Part shown: piece by piece, positions 11,913 through 23,204 of the stretch
Numbering within the stretch: the first letter of the stretch is position 1
How the letters are laid out: each line of letters opens with the position of its first letter
The notes under the pieces: generated by a model
What the model was told of the DNA's origin: nothing
Database searches by the model: none
What the model saw: only the letters and a program-made list of their open reading frames with translations
Assembly: GCA_907164885.2 (NCBI GenBank)
Contig: OU015496.1
Span: 162,266,821-162,330,820, forward strand
Direction of reading: 5' to 3'
DNA length: 64,000 nt
From: Dolomedes plantarius
Lineage: Eukaryota > Arthropoda > Arachnida > Araneae > Dolomedidae
Position numbers and translations under genes: made by a program

Positions 11913-12161
11913 TATAAATTCATAATGGTGTATCAAGATCATTTAACGAAGTTTGTCCAGCTACGACTAGCAAGGGACTCTTGTGAAATTTAAAGTGTCA
12001 TAACAGTTTAAGTTGTTGCAATAAATAATATTGTATAACGTCAATCACATATTTAAGTTTATTATTGGTGTTTTCTTTTCTCATTTACAGTGTACTGTTC
12101 ATTTTAAGTTCAATAGTTTATTTACACATGCTGTTACTCAAGCTTTCTCCTATCTAGTATA

Positions 12162-13963
12162 TACCGGTTGGCCATAATTAAACTGACAGTGCTCACAGTG
12201 TTCTTGAGCGCGATCTATTTGCGAGAATGACGCCACATTTTGTAGGAAGGTTAAACAAGACGGGGGACGAAGGATTCCGCAAAAAAATAAATTAGTTCCA
12301 AAAGTCACCGCTAGGGGAATATTTGGCGCTGTGTAATAGAAAATAGAGTGTTAACAAATGCAAATTAATACGGAATAAAATTACCTTTTATTATGCACAT
12401 TTTCTTATTTAGTTCAAGTGCAATATGGCAACACTTTTAAAAAAGCGTAAAATCTACATAAACACCGATAAAGTCTCGTGATCTTCAATATCACGTACGC
12501 TGAGCAGAAGAAGTTCTTTATTCAAATTTCACGTTACATCCATTGGCACAGTGCCAGCTGCTTGGGTTTTAAAAGGCAATGTGTTACGTTTCGAATCAAT
12601 CGGATTGAAAGTTTATGTGCAATGTCTCCTTCTTTAGTCGAGCGTGCGTTACTGGTCAAATTCTTTTACCTCAACCAGTGCAACGCGTCAGCCGCTCTTC
12701 GTGCTTTTAGATCGCACAAAAAAAATGCGTAAAGGTAACGGTCCTGTGTCAGTTAATGGGCTAAAAGCAATGGTTGCGACGTTTGAGAAAACAGGTTTTC
12801 TGAAGGTTCAGTCAGGCAGAGGACGAAAACCTGTACCACAGGATACAATCGAAGCAGTTGCCACGGCGATTGTCGACAGAGGACCAGACAAAATTGCTGC
12901 CACCTTTAGCGCTCGTGGATTAGCTCGGAATATGGATATGCCTTACAGTACGGTATGGAAAATCTTACGAAAGATTATCAACTTCTATCCGTACAAGATC
13001 AGCCGTGTACAGGAGTTACTGTACCCCGACCATGATAAGCGATTGACTTTTGCTCTCACCTTTCTTGCCAGAATGGAGGTGGATGATGCTTGGCCGTGGA
13101 AAATCTTATGGGGAGACGAGGCCCACTTTTACCTGCATAGAACTGTGAATACCCAGAACTGCCGAATTTGGGATGACAAATCATCACATGCAGTCACAGA
13201 AATTCCCTTAGATTCACCAAAGGTAACTGTTTGGTGTGGGTTCACAGCGGAATTTATCGTAGGTCCATTCTTCTATGAGAACATTACCCCGACAGGACCG
13301 GAAACCTGTTCTGTTACCGGAGAGAAATATCGCCACGTGTTGAACAGCTTTGTCTTTCCGGCACTTCAGCAAAGACAATGCCTGGGGGAAATCATTTTCA
13401 TGCAAGATGGAGCCCCTCCACACGTTGCTGTACGGGTGCAACAGCTTCAACGACAGAAAGTCACAACAGAAAGAGTCATTAGCCGCTACTTTCCAACTGC
13501 ATGGCCACCTCGGTCGCCTGATCTTATCCCATGCGACTTCTGGCTATGGGGTTACATCAAGTCCAAGGTCTATCAAGGAGTGGTCCAGGACCTGGCTACG
13601 TTGAAGTATAACATATCACGGACTGTACGGGAGATTCCTGCAGACATGTTACTTTCTGCTGTTGTGCATACTGTGCACAGAATGCAATATGTGGTCCAAA
13701 ACAACGGCAGCCACATTGAACCTCATTTGAATGCAAAATAAAAGGTAATTTCCGTATTGATTTGCATTTGTTAACACTCTATTTTCTATTACACAGCGTC
13801 AAATATTCCCCTAGCGGTGACTTTTGGAACTAATTTAATTTTTCGCGGAATCCTTCGTCCCCCGTCTTGTTTCATCTTCCTACAAAATGTGGCGTCATTC
13901 TCGCAAATAGATCGCGCTACAGAACACTGTGAGCACTGTCAGTTTAATTATGGCCACCCGGTA
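12162..13963 (+). mobile_element. Long-TIR mariner-like element, about 1.8 kb
   Basis: Terminal inverted repeats of about 220 bp run from CCGGTTGGCCATAATTAAAC at 12164 inwards to AATGCAAATTAATACGG, and the same sequence is reversed at the right end up to 13961. The exact border is ambiguous because TATA flanks both ends; the TACCGG...CCGGTA reading with TA duplication restores the Helitron 5' end best. It encodes one transposase. It is inserted about 10 bp inside the 5' end of the Helitron. Confidence 0.87.
12622..13741 (+). pseudogene. DDxD mariner-like transposase, one frameshift
   Basis: The start is ATG at 12622 (MSPSLVERALLVKFF), an N-terminal helix-turn-helix region. The frame breaks in an A8 run at about 12717-12725 and continues in the next frame from MRKGNGPVSVNG to the stop at 13741. 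The second helix-turn-helix and linker (GRGRKPVPQDT) precede the catalytic domain: ILWGDEAHFYLH (first Asp), FMQDGAPPHVA (second Asp) and WPPRSPDLIPCDFWLWG (third Asp). Forty-two residues separate the last two Asp, longer than the 34 of classical mariner. All three acidic residues and the C-terminus are present, so a single homopolymer slip is the only visible damage. It would act in the nucleus on its own long inverted repeats. Confidence 0.85.
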
Positions 13964-14885
13964 TATAAAACAGTTCCGTAACTGACTCACTGACTGACAT
14001 ACAACGCACAGACCAAACCGCTGGACCTAAAGGGCTGAAATTTTGCATGGCGATTCTTCTTATAGTGTAGGGGTGCACTCAGAAAGATTTTTGAAAAATT
14101 CTTCTTAGATTTTTTAAAATTAAATTTTTAAGCTGTTTTAGTAATTGTTTTTTAAGTTTGCATTTAAAATAATAATTTGAGGGTTAAGAAATTTATATCA
14201 CGAAAAAGATCATAAAAATTCCTTTAAAATGAAATCTTTTTCGAATCTTTACCTCCTTTTTCTGATTTTTATTGAATTTTTAAAGATTAATTTTTAGAAT
14301 TTAATTTATCAAATGCTGATCACGTGATTTCTTTATCTGGTACTTTAAATAAATTTATTGTCACGTGCATAGTAACGAAATAGACAAAAAAATATTTTTT
14401 TCTTGCTAATGCGGCAGACGATTGCATATTATCCAAAAAAATATTAAAATACAGTAAAAAATATGTTCGTCAAACTGTACTATATTAAATGTACTATATT
14501 CTTTAGTATGTCCTATTAGATTTAATTTGATTTTTTTTTTCTTTTTTTGGCATTAATTGCATACATTGACCGTTGTATTTAATTTGAATGAACTCCGTAG
14601 CGAAGTGCGGGTTTTCAACTAGTTTTGTAATATATCATAATATGTTTTGATAATAAAGTGTTATTTAAAAACGTAACAAAAATATTTTTATTCAACTTTC
14701 ACCATCAGTGCATGGTGAATGTCGACATTTGGAGGTGTAAGTGAGAAATAAGGATATTTAGCAAATATTTCGGACATACACCAAGCGACTATGTGAATGC
14801 TGACATTCACCGGAGAATGTCGACATTCTCCATATTTCGGTCTTTCACGGTAACATACAGGTATATCAAAAAAGGTTATTAATGT

Positions 14886-14926
14886 GAAGTGTATGGCAGT
14901 AATTATCAATTACTGCCATACACTTC
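14886..14926. repeat. Perfect 19-bp hairpin
   Basis: GAAGTGTATGGCAGTAATT at 14886-14904, loop ATC, then its exact complement at 14908-14926. It lies just outside the Ginger2-like right end. Confidence 0.9.
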
Positions 14927-15673
14927 CACTGAACGTTGGTTTCCTTGTGACGGGATATTTGTGACGGGGAAACGGAAATACAGTGAATGACAGGATACCA
15001 CTGCGATTTGGCAACTTCATTTGGACAATTTCGAGGCCAAAATTTTGCGCCAAACATATATCGCTCGATAGCATACAGAACATTCTAGAAACAGTACTTT
15101 GTGTAGATGTGTTTAGAAACTGATAGGACTTCATCAATCCAAATCTATTACGCTAAGGGAGTCTCCGTGGAATTGGATTGAGTTCAGATCTGCACCTAAT
15201 CGGATGAGTGAAGAGTCGTCCGGGATGTTATTTGCTACTTTTATTTATGTTATTTACTACTTAGTCAGTGATATGTATTAAAAAATGAATTTTTCAGATA
15301 ATATATTATGGAGAATGACCATATTTGACCATCAAATAGCTCGGCGAAATTCCCATGATTAGCTACACCGGGAAATCTGTATTCCGAGAGCCGTAATTAA
15401 GTTAGCGCCGCTAAATATTCAAGTTGACTCATGGGCCAACATCTTGTTTACTAATCACGTCAAAACAGGCTTCAAGCTATTTTCTGTGACTAAATATCGA
15501 TGTTAAATCCGATGTTAAGTCCGACAAACTTTCGAATTCGGTTACACTTGTATAAGAGCAAATACGTTGCATAGATACACCCCATAGTATAATGCAGTGT
15601 AAAATGTCTTTCTCAAAAAACATTTATGAGTAAAACGTTATTATACAAATTTTAGGATATGTGGAGGTATATT
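14927..15673. other. No gene recognised
   Basis: Moderate GC, short frames only. Nothing that I can assign to a gene or element. Confidence 0.45.
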
Positions 15674-16240
15674 TTAACTTAGGATTACGTTCCTCGATAA
15701 CGGTCCTCCGGAAAGCAAAATTTCAGACGCTAAAACTGTCTGTCATTCGTCCTCGCAAGTTATAATTTTGGCAGTGCGCCAAACACAGTCTGTATCGCTT
15801 GGACAAGTAGTAAACAGTTAAACATAAAAGTACCAAAATGCGTCAAATTTTGACATACATATATGCATATATATACATACGTGCGTATATATAGATACAT
15901 ATATACGTATCACATACATACATAAATATATATACAAAAGAAGTAAGCAACGGTAAGTAATCCTACGTTAATAACCCGTGGTAGTTTCGTTAGAAGAGAC
16001 TACCTGATTTTTTTTTTTGACGTAGGATTAAAACGTAACGTAAGATTCCTCAATAATGGTCCTCCGGAGAGAAAAAATTGTCCTGCATCGCGAGTTATAA
16101 TTTTGGCAAAGCGCGAAACCCAGTAGCAGTAAACAGTTAAACAGAAAAGTACCAAAATGTGGCAAAAAAAAGAGGAAAGTAACGATAAGCAATCCTATGT
16201 TAATAACCCGCGGTAGTTTCATTAGAAGAGACTACCTGAA
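15674..16240. repeat. Dispersed repeat, two tandem copies
   Basis: Copy 1 (15678-15967) starts CTTAGGATTACGTTCCTCGA and ends GTAAGTAATCCTACG, flanked by TTAA on both sides. Copy 2 (about 16039-16199) lacks the central TA/CATA-rich part. Both are followed by the same TAACCCGYGGTAGTTTC tail ending GACTACCTGA. A third copy lies inverted at 41523-41815. The ends CGTAGGATTAC are complementary, which suggests a TTAA-target inverted-repeat element, but the shared outer tail means the true border may lie further out. Confidence 0.65.
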
Positions 16241-16568
16241 ATATTTATTTAAAATTCCCTCACCAATGAGCTCAAAAAATATATTTGTTGCTACAAAACG
16301 TGGTCACTGAAGAAGAAACTCGAAAAGGATAAAGCGCCTCTATAAGCATCACATCAAAATAGCGGCCTCACTTGGCGAGAAATGGTAACAAGTTACCTGT
16401 TGCGTCCGCTCGGAAATCAAGGAGCCTTAGTTTATGTACTGGCGTATGAAAAAAAATCTAAAATAGCTGTAGATTCGACTGAATATGGCCTTTTTTCAGT
16501 CAGTCACTTTACGCATGCGTCCTAAGACACAACTTAGCGCTCCTAGTGACCTTAAAGTTTATAAATGC
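16241..16568. other. No gene recognised
   Basis: Short spacer between dispersed repeats. No frame or border seen. Confidence 0.4.
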
Positions 16569-16925
16569 TAAATATTGAGTTAATGATTACAATATTGAGT
16601 TAATGATTACAATAATGAGCTTACAATATTGAGTTAATGATTTATGTTTGTCATTTGGCAAATGGTATAAACTACAATTCCTTTCGGCCTGTTCACGCTG
16701 AATCCAGATAGTTACGTAGCGTCAGCGTTAAAATGTTCAACCAACCACAGAGCTCTAATCGTTGACCACGTAATATGTCAAACCAATCGCAGGTCATGAC
16801 AACATTCTCGGAGCCAACGCAGTAACGTAACGCAACACTCTGGATGCAACGTGAACAGACCGAAAAGAATTGGGGTTTATGCAATTTGCCAAAGGACAAA
16901 CAAATCTTTAACTCAATATTGAACA
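16569..16925. mobile_element. Fold-back MITE with long arms
   Basis: Left-arm phrases CAATATTGAGTTAATGATT, TTTGGCAAATGGTATAAAC and TCGGCCTGTTCACG recur complementary near the right end in reverse order (CGTGAACAGACCG, GTTTATGCAATTTGCCAAA, AACTCAATATTG). The arms are about 90-105 bp with about 80 percent identity by eye. The outer left unit AATATTGAGTTAATGATTAC is tandemly repeated. No protein. Confidence 0.65.
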
Positions 16926-17237
16926 AGCGTAGTACTTATCATTTATGAACTTCCGGGTCAGTTCAATGTCATATTCAGTCGAATCTAAAGCGGAGAATCC
17001 AATTGTGTGTTAGAATCGAACAGGATGTACTTGTGTACTTAGAGCCAGCTTATTCATAAGAGAGAAATTTTTCAATATTTGTCGTCTAAAAAAGGATATA
17101 TTTGAGAATTCCTTTGCTAGGTATATCTCTGTAATCTTGTTCAGCGATCCTTTGTTCCAATTCCACTGGACCGTCTTTCAGGTTTTCGAGGAGGGTAAAT
17201 ATTCTGAAAATATTTTCTTTTAAAAAAGAATTTACAC

Positions 17238-17238
<1 letters not shown>

Positions 17239-17300
<62 letters not shown>

Positions 17301-17530
17301 GAAATATTATTATTACTATTGCCGTTCTTGCAAGACTGAGATGTGAACTCAGCCAAAGAATTTTTATAAGAAAAAATTAATTTTGTCAATATTATTATTA
17401 TTATTCTATTAATTATTATTATTGCCATTCTGACAAAACTGAGATTCGAACACGATTGAGAAAGGATTTTTATTATTTTAGGCACAAATTATAATTATTA
17501 ATATCAATAATAATAATAATAATAATAATA
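17239..17530. repeat. Trinucleotide (AAT/ATA)n microsatellites
   Basis: A pure AAT-type run at about 17239-17299 and shorter runs near 17386-17412 and 17505-17531. Minus-strand open stretches of poly-Ile here are artefacts of the repeat. Confidence 0.9.
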
Positions 17531-18399
17531 GTGGTATTATTATCATTAAAATTATTTTTTTACAATTAATTTTTACTATTGCCGTGTACTTACAGCCTGC
17601 GTCGTTGTGTATCATCTAAATACGTCTTTGACAAACACATCAAACTACTTTGAATATCGCCAAAGATACGACAAATTATTATTGGTTTGAAATAGTAGAT
17701 CTTGCATAAAATAATTTCAGTAAGAAATCAACTTCTATGAGAAGATAAATCATAGCGAAATATATTTTTCTTATTCATTAAAAATGATTTTAATACTAAA
17801 AAACTCATATTAAAGAACAATTCCCTACTTGTGTACCATCTAAATAAGTCTTTGACAAACATATCAAATTATTTTGAATATCGCCAAAGAGACGACAAAT
17901 TATTATGGGTTTGAAATAGTAGACCTTGAATAAAATAATTTCAGTAAGAAATCAACTTCTATGAGAAGATAAATCATAGCAAAATGTATTTTTGTTGTTC
18001 ATTAAAAATGATTTTAATATTAAGAAACTCTTTTTAAAGAACAATTCCCTACTTGTATACGTCTTTGACAAACATATCAAATAACGTTCGATATTGCTAA
18101 GGGAACGACAAATTATTATTATTTCGAATTAGTAGACGTTGCATAAAACAATTTTACTTGGTAATCCGCTTCTTTGAGAAGATAAATCATAGCGAAATAT
18201 ATTTTTGTTATTCATTAAAAATGATTTTAATATTAAGAAACACTTTTTAAAGAACAATTCCCTACTTGTGTAGTCTTTGGTAAACACATCAAATAACGTT
18301 CGATATTGCCAAGGGAGCGACAAATTATTATTATTTCGAATTAGTAGACCTTGCATAAAATACGAGGGATAGTCCGAAAATAAGTTTCCCCTGGTGACT

Positions 18400-19250
18400 G
18401 TAAACATAGGTGTGTATGAAAGACAAAAAATATAATGAGACATTAAAGATAAGACAATACTTTATTTTTCCACATAAATACCAAGTACATTGAAATATTT
18501 GTCATACCGCTTTATAAGCTTGAAAAAGTCCTCCATGAAAAAAGTCAGGGCTCTAAAGAAGGGGCGTTTAACGGCTTGTGTGACTTAAACATTGCTTCCA
18601 CAGCGTCTTTCGCCCAGATTCTTCTTCAAAGCCGGAAACAGATGGAAGTCACTGGTTGCGAGATCAGGAGTGTATGGCGGTTGGTCAAGCAGTGGCGTAG
18701 CGAGAGGGGGGCAAGGGGGTATATCATGCCCCGGGCGCCACTCGCAGAGGGGCACCAAATGGTCCTTTTCACTAATTCTATAAGTAATATTACTAAATGT
18801 TTTTCGGGTTGGGGGGCGCCAAATTGGTATCGTGCACCGGGCGCCAGTTATACTCGCTACGTCACTGTGGTCAAGGCTTTCCCAATCAAGAGTTGCAATA
18901 TGGTTTTGCGTTGCTGTCGTTCAGTGGGGTCTCGCATTGTCATCCAACAAAAGAAAGCCAGATGTGAGAAGGCCAGGTCGCTTTTTCCGAATAGCTTCCT
19001 TCAATTTCGACAGGGTGTGAAAGTACCGCGGTAGCATTGATGGTTCCAACCTCCAAAAAGTCCAGCAACAAAACTGCTTTAAAGAAGAATCCGGGCGCTT
19101 TGGAAGTAATGCTGAAGTCACACAAACTATTAAACACTTCTTCCGTATGCAGAGCCCTGATTTTTTTCCTGGAGGGCTTTTTGAAGCTTATAAAGCGGTA
19201 TAACAAATGTCTCAACGCACTTGGTACTAATGTGGAAAAATAAAGTTACG
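18400..19250 (-). pseudogene. mariner transposase C-terminal remains
   Basis: Minus-strand pieces in different frames read LLDDNARPH (second catalytic Asp block) near 18921-18950, preceded by KLKEAIRKKRPGLLTSGFLL, and the region towards 18500 still reads through a mariner-like C-terminus. Frames are broken repeatedly, the N-terminal part is mostly missing and a MITE is inserted just past the catalytic block. Not functional. Confidence 0.65.
18690..18867. mobile_element. hAT-type MITE, 178 bp, with perfect 8-bp duplication
   Basis: The ends CAGTGGCGTAGCGAG and (from the right) CAGTGACGTAGCGAG differ at one base. The 8-bp direct repeat TGGTCAAG flanks it (18682-18689 and 18868-18875). Eight-base duplications and CAGTGGCG ends fit hAT. 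Its GC content is much higher than the surroundings. It is inserted in the mariner pseudogene. Confidence 0.9.
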
Positions 19251-19824
19251 TCTTAACTTTAATGTCTCATTATATTTTTTGTCTTTCATACACACCTATG
19301 TCCACAGTCGCCGAGGAAAACTTATTTTCGGACTATCCCTCGTAGTATTAGTTGGTCATCCATTTCCGGGAAGAAAAATGATAGCGAAATATATATTTTG
19401 TTATTCAGAAAGAACACGAGTACAATGATAATAATAAGAAGAAATTCTTTCCAAAGAACGATTCCCTCGTTGTGTACCATCTAAACATCTTTGACAAACA
19501 CATAAAATTACTTTCAGTATCGCTAAAGAGGCGACAAATTATTATTGTTTCGAATGAGTAGACCTTGCATAAAACAATTTCACTAAGTAATTTATTTCTA
19601 TGAGAAGATAAATCATAGCGAAATATATGTTTTGTTGTCCGGAAGAACAATAGTACAGTGATAATAATAATACGAAGCGCTTTCTAAAGAACAATTCCCT
19701 CCTTATATCCCAACTAAATATATCTGTGAGAACACATCTAATAACGTTCACTATCAGCAAGTAAGCGACAAATTATAATTATGCCGAATTAGTAGACTTT
19801 GCATAAAATATTTTCACTAAGTAA

Positions 19825-20496
19825 TCTCTATATATAAAACAGTTCCGTAACTGACTCATTCATTGACTGACATACAACGAACAGACCAAACCGTTGGACC
19901 TAAAATGCTGAAATTTTGCATGGCGATTCTTCTTATAGTGTAGGGGTGCACTAAGAAAGATTTTTGAAAAATTCTTCTTAGATTTTTTACATTACATTTT
20001 TAAGCTGTTTTTGTAACTTTTTTTAAGTTTGCATTTAAAATAGTAATTTGAGGGTTATAAAATTTATATCACGACAAAGATCATAAAAATTCCTTCAAAA
20101 TGAGATCTTTTTCGAATCTTTACCTCCATCTTCTGAATTTTGGTGAATTTTTAAAAATTAATTTTTTAGAATTTAATTTATTAAATGCTGATCACGTGAT
20201 TTCTTTTTCTGGTACTTTAAATAAATTTATCGTTACGTGCATAAAAACTAAATAGACAACAAAATATTTTTTTCTTGCTAATGCGGCAGGCGATTGGACA
20301 TTATTTTGTCTGTAAAAATATCCCTTACGATTTTTTTATAAATATGTTGTTTTACATCAATTGTATACATTGATCGTCGTATTTATTATAAATATATATA
20401 TATATATATATTTATATTTTTTGGCATTAATTGCATACATTGACAGTTGTATTTAATTTGAATGTACTCCGTAGCGAAGTGCGGGTTTTCAGCTAG
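19825..20496 (+). mobile_element. Helitron, 672 bp, non-autonomous
   Basis: Starts TCTCTATATATAAAACAGTT and ends GTGCGGGTTTTCAGCTAG. The satellite bases AGTAA before and TTTATTTATATGAGAAG after join to give the intact monomer phrase seen near 19585, so insertion was exactly between A and T with no duplication. That is the Helitron signature. There is no Rep-helicase gene. A (TA)n tract lies inside near 20391-20409. Confidence 0.92.
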
Positions 20497-20652
20497 TTTA
20501 TTTATATGAGAAGAAAAGTAAAAACCAAAATTTTTTTTGTTATTCATTAAAAACAATAGTGTAACGATATCAGTAACTAGCTGAATACCCGTAATTCGCT
20601 ACGAAGTACATTCAAAGTAAATAGAACGGTCGATGTATGCAATTAATGCAAA

Positions 20653-20655
<3 letters not shown>

Positions 20656-20696
<41 letters not shown>
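20656..20696. repeat. (TA)n microsatellite at Tigger border
   Basis: TA run directly left of a Tigger 5' end, inside the reverse Helitron. Confidence 0.9.
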
Positions 20697-20699
<3 letters not shown>

Positions 20700-21290
20700 T
20701 GGACGCTCGTTAATTCGAACTCGGTTAATTCGAACTTTCGGTTAATTCGAACTAATCCAGAGACCCCAAAAAACTTGTATTGGAGTTAATGTTAAAAATA
20801 TCTCATTAATTCGAACTAAATTTTTATCACTTCGGTTAATTCGAACTAAAAATTTGACAAAAAAAAATCTTTTTCCTCGTTTAATGGAGAAAATACACAC
20901 TGTATTTATTATTTTGTGTGTCAAAATTTCTTTTCTGTGTAAAGAGGCACATGCCTGCATTCCTAGACTATTGCATGTCCGCTAAACGTTAGTAGCTATT
21001 GTCCTTCTTATTAGTGATAAACGGAAAAAGCAATTTTCCTTTATTTGGATCGATTTTCTTAGAATTTTAGAAAATCTAGTCTTTACTACAGATTCTAGGG
21101 AGCTGCGTCAGTTATAACTGCAGTGCAGACAAGTTAATGTGGTCTAGTTTTTCTTCCTCATTGTGTGGTGTGAACGTGTAAAAGTTCAGGATGTCTACAC
21201 GTGGAACAAGTACAAAACCCTAACTTCGGAGACAAAGGTAGAAATTTTAAAGAAAGTAGAGAATGGCGAATGTAAAACAAAGTTAGCAGT
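20697..21290 (+). mobile_element. Tigger (pogo) 5' fragment
   Basis: Begins CAGTGGACGCTCGTTAATTC and matches the longer Tigger at 61791 almost base for base for 590 bp. It ends at AAAGTTAGCAG, where homology stops inside the DNA-binding domain. The 3' part and adjoining Helitron sequence are deleted. Confidence 0.85.
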
Positions 21291-21679
21291 TTAAAGTATC
21301 ACAAAAAGAAAAGAAACCTCGTGATCAGCATTTAATAAATTAAATTCTAAAAATTAATCTTTAAAAATTCACCAAAAATCAGAAAATAGAGGTAAAGATT
21401 CGAAAAAAGTGTCATTTTAAAGAAATTTTTATGATCTTTCTCGTGATATAAATTTTATTACCCTCAGATTATTATTTTAAATGGAAACTTAACATAAGTT
21501 ACAGAAACAGCTTAAAAATTTAATTTAAAATAAACCTACGAATTTTTCAAAAATCTTTCTTAGTGCCCGCCTACACTATAAGAAGAATCGCCATGCAAAA
21601 TTTCAGCCCTTTATGTCCAGCGGTTTGGTCTGTGCCTTATCTGTCTGTCAGTCAGTCAGTTACAGAACTGTTTTACATA

Positions 21680-23138
21680 CACTAGTTATCAAAAATTAAG
21701 GAAAAATCACTAAAAGAGGGATAACACGTTCAAAACTAGGCCAATCTGTTTAAAATTTGAATATGTTGTTAAGTAAAAGGTGCTTAACATTACTACATTA
21801 TGCAAAATAGTAGCACTGCAGTCGGAATACGTCATATGCGAGGAGCATAAAAGTGCATGTCTCAGAGCAAGGCGGCAATTGTATCTGCGAGGCTGAGATT
21901 AGACATCTTCCATAGCCTAATTGTAACAATGACCTCCAGGCATCATTTGACCGAAGAACTGCGATGGCGAGCTATTGGGAGACTAGAGGCTGGACAAAGG
22001 CAGACAGAAGTGGCCAGATGGCTAAATATGTGTCCGTCTGTGGTTCATAGACTTTTCTAACCAACAATTTCTAACCACGGATTCGGCATCCAGGACGTTC
22101 AGCCAAGTGCAGCCATACGCTACGACGAGTGCCGATGACCGACATTTGTCATCATGCGCACGAAGGAATAGAACCGCAACTTCACCTTCAAGCTCCGTCT
22201 GCAGATCCTCCCTCGCTGCAAGCTCTGGAAGGTTGGTATCAACGTCAACCGTGCGTAGAAGGATTCACGAACGTGGTCTTTTTGCGAGGTGACCAGCCAT
22301 TTACGTCCCGCTCACGTCACGCCATAGGCGGGAACGTTTGGGGTGGGCACGTCAACCGAGTCAAAGTTTAGCCTCCAAAGCGATAGTAGGCGAATTTCGA
22401 TTAGGAGAGAACCTGGAACCCGTTTTCATCCATTAAACATCCGTGAAAGAGATGCATACGGATCAGGCAGTGTCTGTGTTTCGGGTGGTTCTCTTTGGGT
22501 GGACGCACAGACCTCCATGTCTTTCCCCGTGGAAATGTGAATGCTCACACCTCTAGAGATAACATCCTTGATTCTTATGTTCGCCCTCATGCTGGGGCAA
22601 TAGGTGATGCTTTCGTGTTGCAAGACGATAACGCAAGACCGCACATGACTCGCATCGGGGTTGCTTATCTTGAGCAGGAAACAATTCAGCGCATGGAGTG
22701 GCCAGCTCGATCACCGAACCTGAATCCTAAGAGCATGTTTAGGACGCTTTAGGACGACATATAGCTGCTCTCAATCCTCCTTCTAGTACCTTAGCCACGC
22801 TTTCAACTGCTTTGCAAGAGCAATGGCTCTCACTTCCTACCGAACTCATAGAAAGAATAATTGACAGCATCACACATCGCTGTATCTGCTGTATTGCTTC
22901 TCGGGGGGATCATACGCCATATTAAAGATACTTTTCCTAAAACCAAACTCACACATCCAATTTGTTTATTGTATACATATGCTAGTTTCTATAACACCAT
23001 AATTGTCTGGAGATTTCTTTTTATGCTATTTTATACCTACTTATGTGTTGTATAATGTGTATAAGTTTCATCAAATTCTACGCGTAACTTTTTGAGTAAT
23101 CGCTATTTTTGTGACTTTTCCTTAATTTTTGATAACCA

Positions 23139-23139
<1 letters not shown>
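21680..23139 (+). mobile_element. Tc1-like element, 1.46 kb
   Basis: Inverted ends carrying AGTTATCAAAAATTAAGGAA (left) and GGTTATCAAAAATTAAGGAA (from the right), TA at both borders and a (TA)n tract following the right end. It encodes a broken Tc1 transposase. Confidence 0.85.
21929..22925 (+). pseudogene. Tc1-like transposase pseudogene
   Basis: The start MTSRHHLTEELRWRAIGRLE at 21929 is the first helix-turn-helix. The frame stops at 22060 and continues in others: SADDRHLSSCARRNRTAT (second helix-turn-helix), VDAQTSMSFPV, then GRTDLHVFPRGNVNAHTS, LQDDNARPHMTR (second catalytic Asp) and WPARSPNLNPKSM, where the catalytic Glu of the LNPIE motif is lost in a small deletion. The C-terminus CIASRGDH is at the end. 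Several frameshifts and deletions; inactive. The family is DD34E, acting at TA. Confidence 0.82.

Positions 23140-23202
<63 letters not shown>
23140..23202. repeat. (TA)n microsatellite
   Basis: Pure TA run between the Tc1 right end and the mariner. Confidence 0.95.

Positions 23203-23204
<2 letters not shown>

Larger units (their letters stand above)
10470..11990 (+). pseudogene. Ginger2 integrase fragments interrupted by a mariner
   Basis: Left of the mariner, 10480-10552 reads YLNLCKQCQIKHSAHKKG, matching the Cys-x2-Cys half of an integrase zinc finger. After a frameshift, 10555-10607 reads into CQVDLIDL, where the first catalytic Asp of an integrase core is expected. Right of the mariner, 11915-11960 reads MVYQDHLTKFVQLR, the next conserved block of KRBA2/Ginger-type integrases. 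Removing the mariner with one TA puts the two core blocks back in one frame, so the insertion cut the integrase core. Stop codons, a frameshift and loss of the rest of the core show that the gene was already dead or has died since. Confidence 0.65.
12153..14622 (+). mobile_element. Helitron, 668 bp without its nested mariner
   Basis: The 5' end is TCTAGTATATA, broken by a mariner, then TATAAAACAGTTCCGTAACT follows at 13964. This matches the 5' end of the Helitron at 19825. The 3' end is CGAAGTGCGGGTTTTCAACTAG at 14601-14622, with a T after it and an A before the 5' end, the A|T target of Helitrons. It has no Rep-helicase gene, so it is non-autonomous. Most of its body matches the copies at 19825-20496 and 20577-24474 (reverse). 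Confidence 0.82.
10293..14855 (+). mobile_element. Ginger2-like DNA transposon remnant, with nested insertions
   Basis: Inverted ends TGTTACCGTGAAAGA are seen at 10293 and, reversed, ending at 14855. Both are followed inwards by the perfect 20-bp palindrome GGAGAATGTCGACATTCTCC (10316-10335 and 14812-14831) and a GGTGAATGTC repeat. Between them lie fragments of a Ty3-type integrase core, a DD41D mariner (10608-11912) and a Helitron (12153-14622). Without these the element is only about 0.8 kb, so it is an internally deleted copy. TGT...ACA ends plus a gypsy-type integrase are characteristic of Ginger elements. A clean target duplication is not visible. Confidence 0.65.
18363..19342 (-). mobile_element. 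mariner remnant, 980 bp
   Basis: Inverted ends CGAGGGATAGTCCGAAAATA and, from the right, the same CGAGGGATAGTCCGAAAATA, both continuing with AGTTT. TA duplication inside a satellite monomer (18361-18362 and 19343-19344). It carries a decayed minus-strand transposase and a hAT MITE at 18690-18867. Confidence 0.87.

Noticed and set aside
18576..19034. A 152-codon plus-strand frame
   Set aside because: It is antisense to the mariner pseudogene and crosses the hAT MITE.
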